From: Eurosta solidaginis | Taxonomy: Eukaryota > Arthropoda > Insecta > Diptera > Tephritidae | Direction of reading: 5' to 3' | DNA: 64,000 nucleotides | Assembly: GCF_040869045.1 (NCBI RefSeq) | Contig: NC_090321.1 | Span: 93,478,603 to 93,542,602 of the forward strand | In this document: one piece after another, positions 54,243 through 64,000 of the stretch | Layout: each line of letters opens with the position of its first letter | How positions within the stretch are numbered: the first letter of the stretch is position 1 | The notes under the pieces: model-generated | What the model saw: only the letters and a program-made list of their open reading frames with translations | The model's database searches: none | Told to the model about the DNA's origin: nothing | Made by a program: the position numbers and the translations under genes

Positions 54243-54801
54243 TCAAATTGAGCGATTTTACCGTGGTGGTCAATAGTGAGAGACGTGGGTACTTTTAACT
54301 ACCCGTTTATAATTTTCTGGGTTTGTCTCCCGTATTATTGTTCAGCAATAATCTCCCATCATTTCTTTTTTATTATTCAATATACTCTCCTTTCACTTAG
54401 ATACACTTCTTTGAACGCTCATACAATTTGTCAAAGGAGCCGGAAATGTCCTTTTTAGGAACCTTGTCTAGTTTGTCGGTCGTCGTCTTTTGAATGCGGT
54501 CAATTGAGTTTTATTTATCTGAGTAAAATTTCTGGATTTGAGCTTTGGCAGTTGTCTAAATTTTTTCTTTCTTCTATTCTAATTTGAAAATTTTTTCAAT
54601 TAAGAAAAAATGTATCATAACAATAATAATGATAAAAAATTATTGTTAGGCCTTGAGCTCGATTCGAACCCGCGATCTGAGTAAAATTTATTTTCAGTTC
54701 TGATAATATTTTTCTTTCACTCTCTAGAACTTTATATTTGTAAGAAAATTTCGGGGGCCCCAGGCAACTACCTATTCTATCTACTTGTTAATCCGGTCCT
54801 G
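54243..54801. other. Right end of hAT-1, non-coding
   Basis: AT-rich. It includes a tRNA-like box-B word on the minus strand (GGGTTCGAATCGAGC near 54656-54671), with no convincing tRNA, and the inverted terminus at 54775-54801. Confidence 0.45.
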
Positions 54802-54809
54802 CATGTGAG

Positions 54810-55862
54810 GTGCACACGGTTCTGTTGGGATATCTCTTGAAGAGATAGGCGACAGTTTAGTGTTATTTTAGAACGAGTATGAGCGATTTTATGGCAGCCT
54901 GGCTGTCGCTGAAAATAATGTTTTCTTTGCCGACATTGTGTGTCTCTATCATAACTGCGGCTTCCATGATGGCTGAAACTTCTGCCTAGAATACGCTGCA
55001 GTGATCAGGTAGTCTGAATGAGAGCTGGAGGTCAAGGTCCCTTAAGTATACTCCACCTGCAACTCTATCATTTAGATTAGAGGCGTCCGGAAATGCTGCC
55101 GTCAACAGCAAGGCACCTATCCGACTCCGTCCAATCATCCCTACTGGGAATATTTATCATAAAGTTGGTTTCCGCAACTGTTGTGGTCGCACAGCGATCC
55201 TTGCTAGGAGGAAGAAAAGTGTATTTGTTTAGTATACTAAAGTGTCCTGTAGTTTTGTTGTTCCAAAGAGGACAACTCCCTTAAGGACAGGGCGGACATT
55301 GCCGCTGCTCGATAACCAGCTAATTCCAATGGAAGGATGTCAATGATGATCTGAAGAGCTCCGCTAGGTGTTGTTCTTAGAGCGCCGCTTATGCTGAAAA
55401 TGCTAGATCGGTGGACTTTACCGAACAAGTTTAGGTTTGACGCCTTGCTCAAGGCTGGTCACCATAGGAATATCACAAACAGCAGTATGGGTCCATTAAC
55501 TGCGGTATAAATCCATCTGCATGTGTTGGTGGTGAGGCCCCTTTTTTGCCATTTTATACGTTTTGTTCAGCTTTTTCTCCAGAACTACGCCTAGAAATTT
55601 GGCGTTATCTGCCAGGTTTAGATGTGGTAGGTTTATCGGTTGTATTTTGTATCGTTTGGTATGTAAGACAAGCCCAACTTTGTCAGAATTCACGCTGCGT
55701 CCACATCGGGGCGCACATAGGGAAACCTCTCGCAATGCTACCTGCCTCAAGTCGCATGAAGTTTAAGGGAACTAGCCTCTGTAAGCAATGGCTAATTCAC
55801 CAGCATATGCCACAATCTTCCGCTCCTCCAACTAGTACCTGTTAATAGTGAGTTTACGGTTA
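54810..55862 (-). pseudogene. Minus-strand non-LTR retrotransposon, RT thumb and RNase H
   Basis: Reading leftward: a reverse-transcriptase C-terminal segment (SVNSDKVGLVLHTKRYKIQP, then LADNAKFLGVVLEKKLNKTY near 55600), the connector (HRSSIFSISGALRTTPSGAL near 55380), and RNase H pieces with AEVSAIMEAAVMIE (catalytic Glu) and FSDSQAAIKS (catalytic Asp) near 54900-55000. The element is interrupted at 54810 by hAT-1 and continues at 44566. Its 5' half (endonuclease, palm) is missing. Multiple stops. It is related to the opposite-strand element that begins near 56000, but not as a recent copy. Confidence 0.82.
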
Positions 55863-56368
55863 GGTTCCGAACAAGGGTGTTTCGATAGCTATAGGCGCAG
55901 TCTCCGCAGATTTCCCTTTTATGCACGAGTATTAACAGCCAGCTATGAGGTTCCTATCAATAGTGGTAGTGAAGTATTTGCTTATTAGTCTATTTGCTTA
56001 TTAGCCCTCACTAGGGTAGGCACTCTTTCGTTGGTGTGAGGGCTTAGCCGATGTCCATAGCGCCCGACTATGAGGCGGAGCTCTTTAGGACTGGAATCTA
56101 CGCTATTTCGCCTCATAGGAGGGCGGCGGGATGTCGGTAACCAAGAACTGCCAACCAGGGTGTTATGCGGACCGTGCCTATTGGACGATTTGCAGCCAGG
56201 GGATAAATTCGGCCGTATTCGAACGGAGCCTTCCGATACCGGGCCACCTCGGGAAGTATTTATGGCCTTACCACAGTAAGGGGCGCTGCTGTGGCGAACG
56301 GTTCTTTCCCCATATATAATACTGGACCGCTGAGCCCGCCTTGTCGGGCAGGTGGTCGTACGACCAAG

Positions 56369-57891
56369 ATGGACGACTCATTATCTGATTGTAATAAGGA
56401 CGATGTAAAGAGGAGGACTGAGTCGCAATCCAAGGACGACAAATACGAATTAAGCGATGCGTCGGACTCGGGAAGCGAGAGTAGTGCTGATTCAATGAAC
56501 TCCGTGTTGGAGAGGCACACAAATGCAAACGGAGTAGAAGAGTGGAGAAGGGTACGGAACAGAGGAAGTAAAAGAGCTATCTCGCAGTACCGTGCAGCAC
56601 TAAGAATTGTACAACGCTTGGGAGCAGTGGTCGACCCAACAGAAGTGGAGATCGAGCGCTTGGAATGGGCCCATGAAGCGGTAGAAGTAGGTCGAAGGCA
56701 GTTCAAAAGGTTTGCTGCGAGAAACCGTCGGTTCTGCAACCGGTACGAGGAGGAAGAAGCGTCGAATGGCAGAATGAAGAGGCAACGTTCGGCGGAAGGC
56801 GACAACCCTGCTTTCAAGAGGCAGTAAGGACCCAGTCCTAGAGCCGCAAGGCAGGGCAGTCGCATAGACAAGACAAGTAGGCCCAAAGCTGTAAGAAAGA
56901 TGGGCTCCAATAGCGAGGTAGCAACTACCTCGAAAGCTGCGAGTCAGAGGGAAGTTCCAACTACGGAAGTAGGAGATAAGCCAAAGGGAGACAACGCTAA
57001 GACTCCGGTTTTCACGGAGGCGCTAAAGGGAGTTAACGCTAAAACTCCGGCTTTCTCGGAGGTGCCAAAGGGAGATAACATTAAGACTCCTGCTTTTCCC
57101 GAGAAGATGAGTGATGTGGCAAAGCAGTCACTGACTGTGGCGCTGGTTGATCGTAGCAGTCCTTTCGGACAAATGACTACTGAAAGGTAGTGGAAAGGGA
57201 GCTTATTAGCTTAATGCTTAAGATGATGCCGGAACAACCAAGTAAGCCCCTTCCAACCTTTGATTCGGGGGGATGATATAATGGTGTGAAGATGATAGCG
57301 TGCAACAACATCGCGAGCTTGCGGTGGCTGGAGGAAGTGGTTCCAAACCTTCAAAGTTAAGGCACGAACGCGCGGTTTGAGGTGGTGGATAAAGCGCAAA
57401 TCCCCACGGTACCAAAAGTTAAGGTAAGGATACCATGCGTGATGAAGTCGGAGGATACACTGCGACTTCTGCAGAATCAGAATCCGAACATACCGACACA
57501 GGATTGGAAGGTACTTACTGTATCTCGGCCTACCGAGGATGGTCAGTTCTACATCTTCCAAATAAACAAGCAGGCGGAGGATATTTTGTACACGCAGCTT
57601 GGCAAAATGTCTTTTGGCGCTCGAAAAGGACCTCAAATGCCTAAGGGAAAAATACAGGTGGAGGTCCCCGACGTCACCATGAACGTGCTAGAAGAGGACC
57701 AACCGCTAAACGGTGATGTGACTCGCATAGAGGAACACCCGGCACAACAGTCACGAGAGGCTGAAGGGGGCCTCAAATACTCTAAACCAAAAGGACAAGG
57801 TGAGGACGACGACGTCAAGACGAAGGTGCTGGAGGGGGACAAACAGCCCAATGGTGCTGCGATTCCTACAGATAAACCTCCAACACAGTAA
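56369..57891 (+). pseudogene. LINE ORF1 protein (DUF4780-like), broken
   Basis: From ATG 56369, an acidic and basic low-complexity N-terminus (SDASDSGSESSADSMNS) and a helical segment (EVEIERLEWAHEAVEVGRRQ) run to a stop at 56825. The same phase continues after it with three 16-residue repeats of the type KGDNAKTPVFTEAL (57000-57110). After a shift near 57190 comes MIACNNIASLRWLEEVVP, then KVRIPCVMKSEDTLRLLQ and GQFYIFQINKQAEDILYTQL. This resembles the DUF4780 domain, an RNA-binding-type fold recurrent in fly LINE ORF1 proteins. A further nonsense codon lies near 57273. No CCHC knuckle is seen. The frame ends at 57891, overlapping ORF2 by 41 bases. Confidence 0.7.
57000..57110 (+). repeat. 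48-bp coding repeat in ORF1, about three copies
   Basis: AAGGGAGACAACGCTAAGAC with CTCCGGTTTTCACGGAGG-like continuation is repeated three times in phase. It encodes a 16-residue Lys-Thr-Pro repeat. Confidence 0.7.
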
Positions 57892-60800
57892 AGTGGCGTC
57901 GAGCGAACTCCTCCTAACCCTTGAGGAGGGTTCCTTTGACGTGGCTCTGATCCAGGAGCCTTGGCTCTCATCGGGAGGAAAGGTTTCTGGACTTAGCACG
58001 CGCGGGTTTGGCGTTTACTACGCGCAAACGGAAGGACGTGTGCGAGCTGTAGTAATGGAAAGGAAACAGCTGCATTCATATATGCTGCCTAATTACACGA
58101 CTGAGGATCTCGTAGTGGTGGCCGTTGAGCAAAAGAATAAGCAGGCATTTATCGTGGCGTCCTGCTATATGGCCCATGCTGCGGAGGTTGCACCGATGGA
58201 GTGCAAAAGGCTAATAGAGGAGGAAGGGCGCAAAGAGCGGTTGGTCATAGGCGCAGATGCAAATGCGCACCACAATGCGTGGGGAGGAGCATATACGAAC
58301 GAGAGAGGCGAATCTCTGTTTTGTTACATCCTGCAAACCAAATTGCAGGTAGCCAACAGGGGAAATGTCCCTACATACATTGGTCCAACATCCAGCAATG
58401 TTCTGGATATTACATTGAGCTCAGAGCGTGATATATCAAGGTATGATTGGATGGTTCTTGATAGACCATCCTTCTCCGACCATGCATATATCAACTTCAG
58501 CATCCCCCTAAAGAGGGTAGGGAAGGGAGGAACCTTTAGAAACCCTAGGTCAATGAACAGGACTAAATTCCAGAAACATGTAGAAAAAAACTGGGACAAC
58601 CCAAAGAGGTTGCTAATGTAGAGGAACTGGAGGAGACGAATGAATTCCTAACAAGGACGCTTATGACTGCGTATAACAAAGCTTGCCCTCTAAGAAGATT
58701 CAGAGAAAAAGCAAACCCGCCATGGTGGAGCAATGAGCTGAGTCTTCTAAGAAGACAGGTAAAAGAAATGTTTAAGCTCGCAAAGGCCGCGGAAAGCGAA
58801 GCGTGTCGGGACGAGTACAGGGATCTACTGAGGATCTACAAGGGTGAAATTACCAGGGCGAAGAGAAACTCATAGAAAAGTTTCTATACGGACATAGAGT
58901 GCTCCAGCGAAAAAGCACGGTTGAAAAAAGTCCTAGCAAAGCGAAACATAGTCCAGGGACTAATAAAGAAAGAGAACGGAGAATGGTCACGTAATAGTGA
59001 GGAATCCCTTGAGGTGCTTCTCGATACACATTTCCCATCGGGGGACGGTTTAGAAGAGCCAGCAGACATCACTCACACTTCGATCACGGAGCTAGTAGTG
59101 CCGGGCTTGGTGACAGATACCAAGATCGAGTGGGCAGTGAAAACGTTTTCTAAGTTTAAATCGCCGGGCCCAGATGGTATATTTCAGGCCATGCTACAAG
59201 TCTCAAGTAGGGCGGTCGTGGAATGGCTTAAAATAATATTCGATGGGTGCATAAGACTGAATCATGTACCGCACTCTTGGAGAACTGCTCTTGTAGCTTT
59301 TCTACCAAAGGCGGGGAAGATCGGTCACGTGTATCCCAAAGGCTATAGACCAATTAGCTTAACATCATTTCTGCTCAAAACCTTTGAGAGGCTGATAGAT
59401 GTGACATAAAGTCTAACGTGGATGAAAAGCTGCTCTCCACAACACAGCATGCGTACACCAAAGACAAGTCGGCAGACACCGCATTGCGTAGGGTGGTAAT
59501 AAGCATAGAGAAATCCCTGGAATATAAGGAGTATGCTCTAGGAGTCTTCTTGGACATTTCCGGGACTTTCAATAATGGTGCAAAATGGGCGATTATGGAT
59601 GGTCTTAATTACATTAAAGTACATCCTGCCTTAATCAGATGGATCAGCTGCATTTTAAATTGCAGAAAGATTACATCACAATGGGGATTGTACGAGGCCA
59701 CGAAATCAGTGGACAGGGGCACACTGCAGGGAGGCGTACTATCACATCTGCTGTGGACGCTGGTCATCAACCAACTGCTCAGCCAATTCGATGAGGGACC
59801 CATAAAACTTACGGCTTACGCAGATGACGTTGCAATTGTCATAAGTGGAAAGTGCCTTCCAACGATTAGTTCTTTGATGGATCGGGCGCTTCGGGATATT
59901 CATACCTGGGCATCTAATGTGGGGTTGAAAGTCAATGCGGAGAAGACCGATATGGTCTTGTTTACAAAGAGGTACAAGGTCCTAAATTGGACCAGGCCTA
60001 AGTTAGGAGGGGTGACCTTACAGGAGAAACCTTGCACAAAATATCTAGGAATCATCCTAGAGAGTAAGCTGTCATGGAAGCTCAACGTGGAGGAGAGGGT
60101 CAAGAAGGTCTCAACGGCGCTCTATGCATGTAAAAGAATGCTGGGGTGTACGTGGGGCCTATCGCCCTCTCTTTTCCATTGGGTTTTTACAGCGATTGTA
60201 AGCCCTATTCTATACTATGGAGTTCTTGTTTGGTGGAAAGCCACACAAAAAACAACATACCTCAAAAAATTAGAGGGGGTATGCGGACTATCGATGCTTT
60301 GCATTACGGGAGTCCTGAAAACAACCCCGACGGCTGCATTGTATGCCATTCTGCACATTCCACCTGTAGACCTGGTAGCAAAGAACAAAACATTAACGAC
60401 CGCAACCAGGCTCGGTGCTTCGGGGCAGCTTGAGCGCCGACCATATGGCCATAGTAGTATAGCGTCATCAATCACAAGACGAACAGACTACCTGATTCCC
60501 TATCTGCGCTTCGAGGAAGATCTTAAAGCCACAATAGAGGTGGACGGTTGGCGCAAGGGTGCGCAAATGGCGGACGAGGCGATACATGTGTACACCGATG
60601 GTTCCAAAGTAGTGGAAGGAGTAGGGTCTGCGGTATACTGCGCTGATCCGGAAATAAGCAGATCCTACAGGCTGCCGGATTACTGTAGTGTTTTCCAATC
60701 GGAAATATTACCCGTAACCAAAGCAATAGAAACCATGGAAGAGAATAGCTTAAGCTGCAACCGTGTTAACTTTTATATTGACAGTCAAGCAGCAATTAAG

Positions 60801-61430
60801 GCAATAATCCTCGCATATCACAGCATCTAAATGCGTGTTAGAGTGTAAGCAGTCTCTGGAGAGAATCGGGTCAGGCAGAAGCATACATCTATATTGGGTC
60901 CCAGGGCATATGGGAATAGATGGGAGTGAAAAAGCGGACGAACTAGCTAAAAAGGGCGCATCCCTTGAAGCTTGCTCCGTAAACGTCCCAATTAGACTGG
61001 GCGAAATTAAGCGAAGGCGAGAGGTGCACATGATCGACCAAGCAGGAAAGGCGTGGGTTCAAGCGCGGGGCTGTAAAGTGTCGAAGATTATATGTAGGTC
61101 TTACAACCTTAGACTAACAAAGTTGCTTCTATCTTTAAAAAGAGGCGACTGTAAACTCATGACGGAGACTGGACACTGCCTTCTGGCGTCACACGCCTTT
61201 AAATAAGGCTTGGTCAGTGATAGCAGATGTAGGAAGTGCGGACTGGAGGAGGAAACGATCGAGCACGCTCTGTGCTCGTGCCCTGCACTTTCAGGCTAAG
61301 ACTCCAGCTATTAGGAGTGATACAGCTGTCAGATCTAGAAGCAGCAAGTGGCTTAAGTCCTAGGAAGCTTCTAGTATTTGCCAAGAGGACGGAGTTATTT
61401 TATAACATAGGTCCTGGTTTTTAATAGGGT
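57851..61430 (+). pseudogene. LINE ORF2 polyprotein: endonuclease, RT, RNase H
   Basis: ATG 57851 starts MVLRFLQINLQHSK. The AP endonuclease follows: LIQEPW, GADANAHHNAWG, SDHAYINF. A shift near 58615 follows. An arginine-rich linker (RREKANPPWWSNE-like) leads to a stop at 58873. Reverse transcriptase resumes with KFKSPGPDGIF and YRPISLTSFLLKTFERL, shifts again near 59405, and continues through QHAYTKDKSADTAL, AYADDVAI (the catalytic YADD box), KYLGIILESKLSW and the thumb. RNase H has VYTDGSK, SEILPVTKAIE and IDSQAAIKA, with a shift near 60815, then WVPGHMGIDGSEKADELAKK. The tail motif CRKCGLEEETIEHALCSC lies after a stop at 61204. All catalytic motifs are present, but the gene is dead. Confidence 0.9.
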
Positions 61431-61594
61431 TTTTCAGTTTGGTCGCTAAAACAAACTTCTGGTAACACTACGGACTTATTCAGTCTATGTGAGGTCCTCA
61501 TGGACCGGCCAATTCAACCTAACCTAACCTATCCTCTCTAGGTTCTTGAGTACGAAGGACGAAAAACTGAAAGAGATTTAAATATAATGCATGG

Positions 61595-61730
61595 ACAATT
61601 CACAAGGTCTCCTATTTAACATATGTGCTATGATCTTAAACAACTCATATGTGCTTTATTAGTTCTATTATAAAATTTAATAAAATACAATTCAGTGGCA
61701 TATGTATGTATGTTGTCAAACAAATTATTT
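61595..61730. repeat. Left half of a MITE related to 968-1347
   Basis: GACAATTCACAAGGTCTCCT and the following sequence, including ATAAAATTT and CAATACAATT-like words, align with 968 onward. The inverted right end is missing. Confidence 0.5.
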
Positions 61731-61970
61731 ATCTATTATTAGAAATTAAAAAAACGTTCAAAATATAACATTTATACATATGTTCTTAGCGTTCGTCTCT
61801 CATCGATATTTAAAGTGAGCGAAATCGGCAGATAGCCACGCCTACTTTTTATGTATATGGAATTTGGAAACAAGGAAAAAGGTGATTATCGCGTAAATAG
61901 TGTAAAAATATTAACTAAATTTCATCAGCGGGTTGAACGAGCGACCCCTAATAATTTTTTTTTTAATTTC

Positions 61971-64000
61971 AACAAGTAAGGAAGGCTAAGTTCGGGTGTA
62001 ACCGAACATTGCATACTCACTTGAGAGCTGTGGAGACAAAATAAGGGAAAATCACCATGTAGTAAAACGAACCTAGGGTAACCCTGGAATGTGTTTGTAT
62101 GACATGTGTATCAAATGGAAGGTATTAAAGAGTATTTTAAGAGGGAGTGGGCCATAGTTCTATAGATGGACGCTATTTAGGGATATCGCCATAAAGGTGG
62201 ACCAGGGCTGACTCTAGAATTTGTTTGTACGATATGGGTATCAAATGAAAAGTGTTAATGAGTATTTTAGGAGGGCGTGGGCCTAAGTTCTATAGGTGGA
62301 CGCCTTTTCGAGATATCGAAATAAAGATGGACCAGGGGTGACTCTAGAATTTGTTTGTACGATATGGGTATCAAATGAAAGGTGTTAATGAGTATTTTAA
62401 AAGGGCGTGGGCCTTAGTTCTATAGTTGGACGCCTTTTCAAGATATCGACATAAAGGTGGACCAGAGGTGAATCTAGAATTTGTTTGTACTATATGGGTA
62501 TCAAATGAAAGGTGCTAATGAGGATTTTAAAAGGGAGTGGGCCTTAGTTCTATAGGTGGACGCCTTTTCGGGATATCGCCATAAACGTGGACCAGGGGTG
62601 ACTCTAGAATGCGTTTGTACAATATGGGTATCAAATGAAAGGTGTTAATGATCATTTTAAAAGGGCGTGGGCCTGAGTTCTATAGGTGGACGCCTTTTCG
62701 AGATATCGCCATAAAGGTGGACCAGGGGTGACTCTAGAATTTCTTTGTACGATATGGGGATCAGATGAAAGGTGTTAATGAATATTTTAAAAGGGCGTGG
62801 GCCTTAGTTCTATAGGTGGACGCCTTTTCGAGATATCGCCATAAAGGTGGACCAGGGGTGACTTTAGAAGGCGTTTGTACGATATGGGTATCAAATGAAA
62901 GGTGTTAATGAGTATTTTAAAAGCGAGTGGGCCTTAGTTCTATAAGTGGACGCCTTTTCGAGATATCGCCATAAACGTGGACCAGGGTGACTCTAGAATG
63001 TGTTTGTACGATATGGGTATCAAATTAAAGGTATTAATGAGGGTTTTTAAAACGGAGTGGCCCTTAGTTTTATATGTGAAGGCGTTTTCGAGATATCGAC
63101 CAAAATGTGGACCAGGGTGATCCAGAACATCATCTGTCGGGTACCGCTACTTTATTTATATATGTAATACCACGAACAGTATTTCTTACAAGATTATAAG
63201 GGCTTTTGATTTCGCCCTGCAAAACTTTTTCATTTTCTTTCACTTAATATGGTAGGTGTCACACCCATTTTACAAAGTTTTTTTCTAAAGTTATATTTTG
63301 CGTCAATAGATCAATACAATTACCATGTTTCATCCTTTTTTTCGTATTTGGTATATAATTATGGCATTTTTTTAATTTTTCGTAATTTTCGATATCGAAA
63401 AAGTGGACGTGGTCATAGTCTGATTTCGGCCATTTTTTACACCAATACAAAGTGAGTTCAGATAAGTACGTGAACTGAATTCAGTAAAGATATATCGATT
63501 TTTGCTCAAGTTATCGTGTTAACGGCCGAGCGGAAGGACAGGCGGTCGACTGTGTATAAAAACTGGGCGTGGCTTCAACCGATTTCGCCCTTTTCCACAG
63601 AAAAGAGTTATTGTCCTAGAATCTAAGCCCCTACCAAATTTCACAAGGTTTGGTAAAATTTATTTCGACTTATGGCATTAAAAGTACACTATAAAAATTA
63701 AATGAAAAAGGGCGGAGCCACGCCCATTTTGAAATTTTCTTTTAGTTTTGTATTTTGTTGCACCATATCATTACTGGAGCTGAATGTTGACATAATTTAC
63801 CTATTTACTGTAAAGATATTAACTTTTCTTTTAAAATTTGACTTTAAAAATTTTGTTTTTTTTAAGAGGGCGTGGTCGTTCTCCGATTTTGCTAATTTTT
63901 ATTAAGCGTACATATAGTAATATGAGTAACGTTCCTGCCAAATTTCATCATGATATCTTCAACGACTGCCAAATTACAGCTTGGAAAACTTCTAAATTAC
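61971..64000 (-). mobile_element. Family-S Helentron-like repeat, copy 2, runs off the window
   Basis: The left edge AACAAGTAAGGAAGG is followed by hairpin GTTCGGGTGTAACCGAAC (61990-62007), a CTCACTTGAG subterminal element, eight 130-bp tandem units (to about 63120) and then the same long non-coding body as copy 1. It lacks the family-A insertion (empty site near 63240). The element is cut by the window end. Short open frames here are repeat by-products. Confidence 0.65.
62070..63120. repeat. 130-bp tandem repeat, about eight units
   Basis: GGTGGACCAGGGGTGACTCT recurs about every 130 bases (62197, 62327, 62457, 62587, 62717, 62847, 62977, 63105), with GATATGGGTATCAAATGAAA in each unit. Family-S copy 1 has about three units. 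Confidence 0.92.

Larger units (their letters stand above)
44567..54801 (-). mobile_element. hAT transposon (hAT-1) carrying hAT-2 and a family-T repeat
   Basis: The ends CAGGGCCGGATTAAC (left) and, inverted, CAGGACCGGATTAAC (right) are flanked by CCTGTGAG and CATGTGAG, an 8-bp duplication with one change. It sits inside a minus-strand LINE. Removing hAT-2 (44976-49678) and the repeat (51615-54242) leaves about 2.9 kb encoding remnants of a ZMYM/hAT-type transposase on the minus strand. The N-terminal part is not identifiable. Confidence 0.88.
56000..61540 (+). mobile_element. Near full-length non-LTR retrotransposon with RNase H (LOA/R1-like)
   Basis: About 5.5 kb. A GC-richer 5' region (from about 56000), ORF1, an overlapping ORF2 (AP-type endonuclease, reverse transcriptase, RNase H, CCHC tail) and a 3' untranslated region ending CAACCTAACCTAACCTATCC. 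GC content is clearly higher than in the flanks. At least seven stops or shifts. The clade is inferred from domain order; LOA or a related RNase H-bearing group fits best. Confidence 0.85.

Noticed and set aside
54650..54675. Box-B-like GGGTTCGAATCGAGC.
   Set aside because: No matching box A or cloverleaf around it.
61510..61540. CCTAACCTAACC resembling the arthropod telomere repeat (TTAGG).
   Set aside because: Only two to three units, located exactly at the 3' end of a LINE; higher flies lack TTAGG telomeres. It is better read as the LINE tail.

Overview
The window looks like repeat-packed nuclear DNA of a higher dipteran fly, most likely a tephritid-type fruit fly. This is inferred from AT-rich sequence rich in ATACATATGTAC-type runs, insect-type BEL/Pao, Ty3/gypsy, hAT, PIF/Harbinger and piggyBac elements, tRNA-derived SINEs and Helentron-like repeats. 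I found no host protein-coding gene, no rRNA and no convincing functional tRNA. Almost every long reading frame belongs to a transposable element (TE), and most are broken.

Left part (about 2.3-17.5 kb) is a four-layer nest. Two separated pieces of a PIF/Harbinger transposase (2359-2676 and 16684-17449) lie either side of a Helentron-like repeat (family T, 3117-15671). That repeat is split by a BEL/Pao LTR retrotransposon (3873-15549, 708-bp LTRs, gag and protease present, RT/RNase H/integrase lost). The right LTR of BEL is split by a nearly intact Ty3/gypsy element (8664-14935, 314-bp LTRs with one visible difference, TGTA target duplication). Both LTR elements lie on the minus strand, and both have long 5' leaders holding arrays of dyad-symmetric repeats. 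To the right come a roughly 277-bp palindrome (17931-18207) and a complete hAT element with 8-bp duplications (19029-21798), itself split by a LINE fragment.

Middle part (22-43.9 kb): a terminal-inverted-repeat element of unassigned superfamily (family A, 22056-26398) contains a Harbinger-type element (22259-23510) and a piggyBac element with an intact 590-residue transposase gene (24403-26175). A second family-A copy (31393-32226) lies inside a Helentron-like repeat of family S (30768-33434) and gives the empty site for both insertions. Also here are three tRNA-derived SINEs, a LINE 3' fragment, two copies of a repeat with a GCC/CGG core, a solo LTR (35954-36851) and a TA-flanked MITE. The stretches 26.4-30.1, 35.3-36.0, 36.9-37.5, 38.0-40.4, 40.8-42.0 and about 42.9-43.7 kb hold nothing I recognise as a gene.

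Right part (43.9-64 kb): a minus-strand non-LTR retrotransposon with RNase H is split by a hAT element (44567-54801). That hAT carries a second hAT (44976-49670, BED finger plus transposase, 8-bp ATTAGGGC duplications) and a family-T repeat (51615-54242). A nearly full-length but dead plus-strand non-LTR element follows (about 56000-61540: ORF1, endonuclease, reverse transcriptase, RNase H). A second family-S repeat with 130-bp tandem units runs off the window end.

The clearest points of interest are: nested insertions resolved to exact target duplications; an intact piggyBac flanked by TTAG instead of TTAA; two unrelated-looking repeat families (S and T) sharing a Helentron-like terminal layout; and dyad-repeat arrays in retrotransposon leaders.
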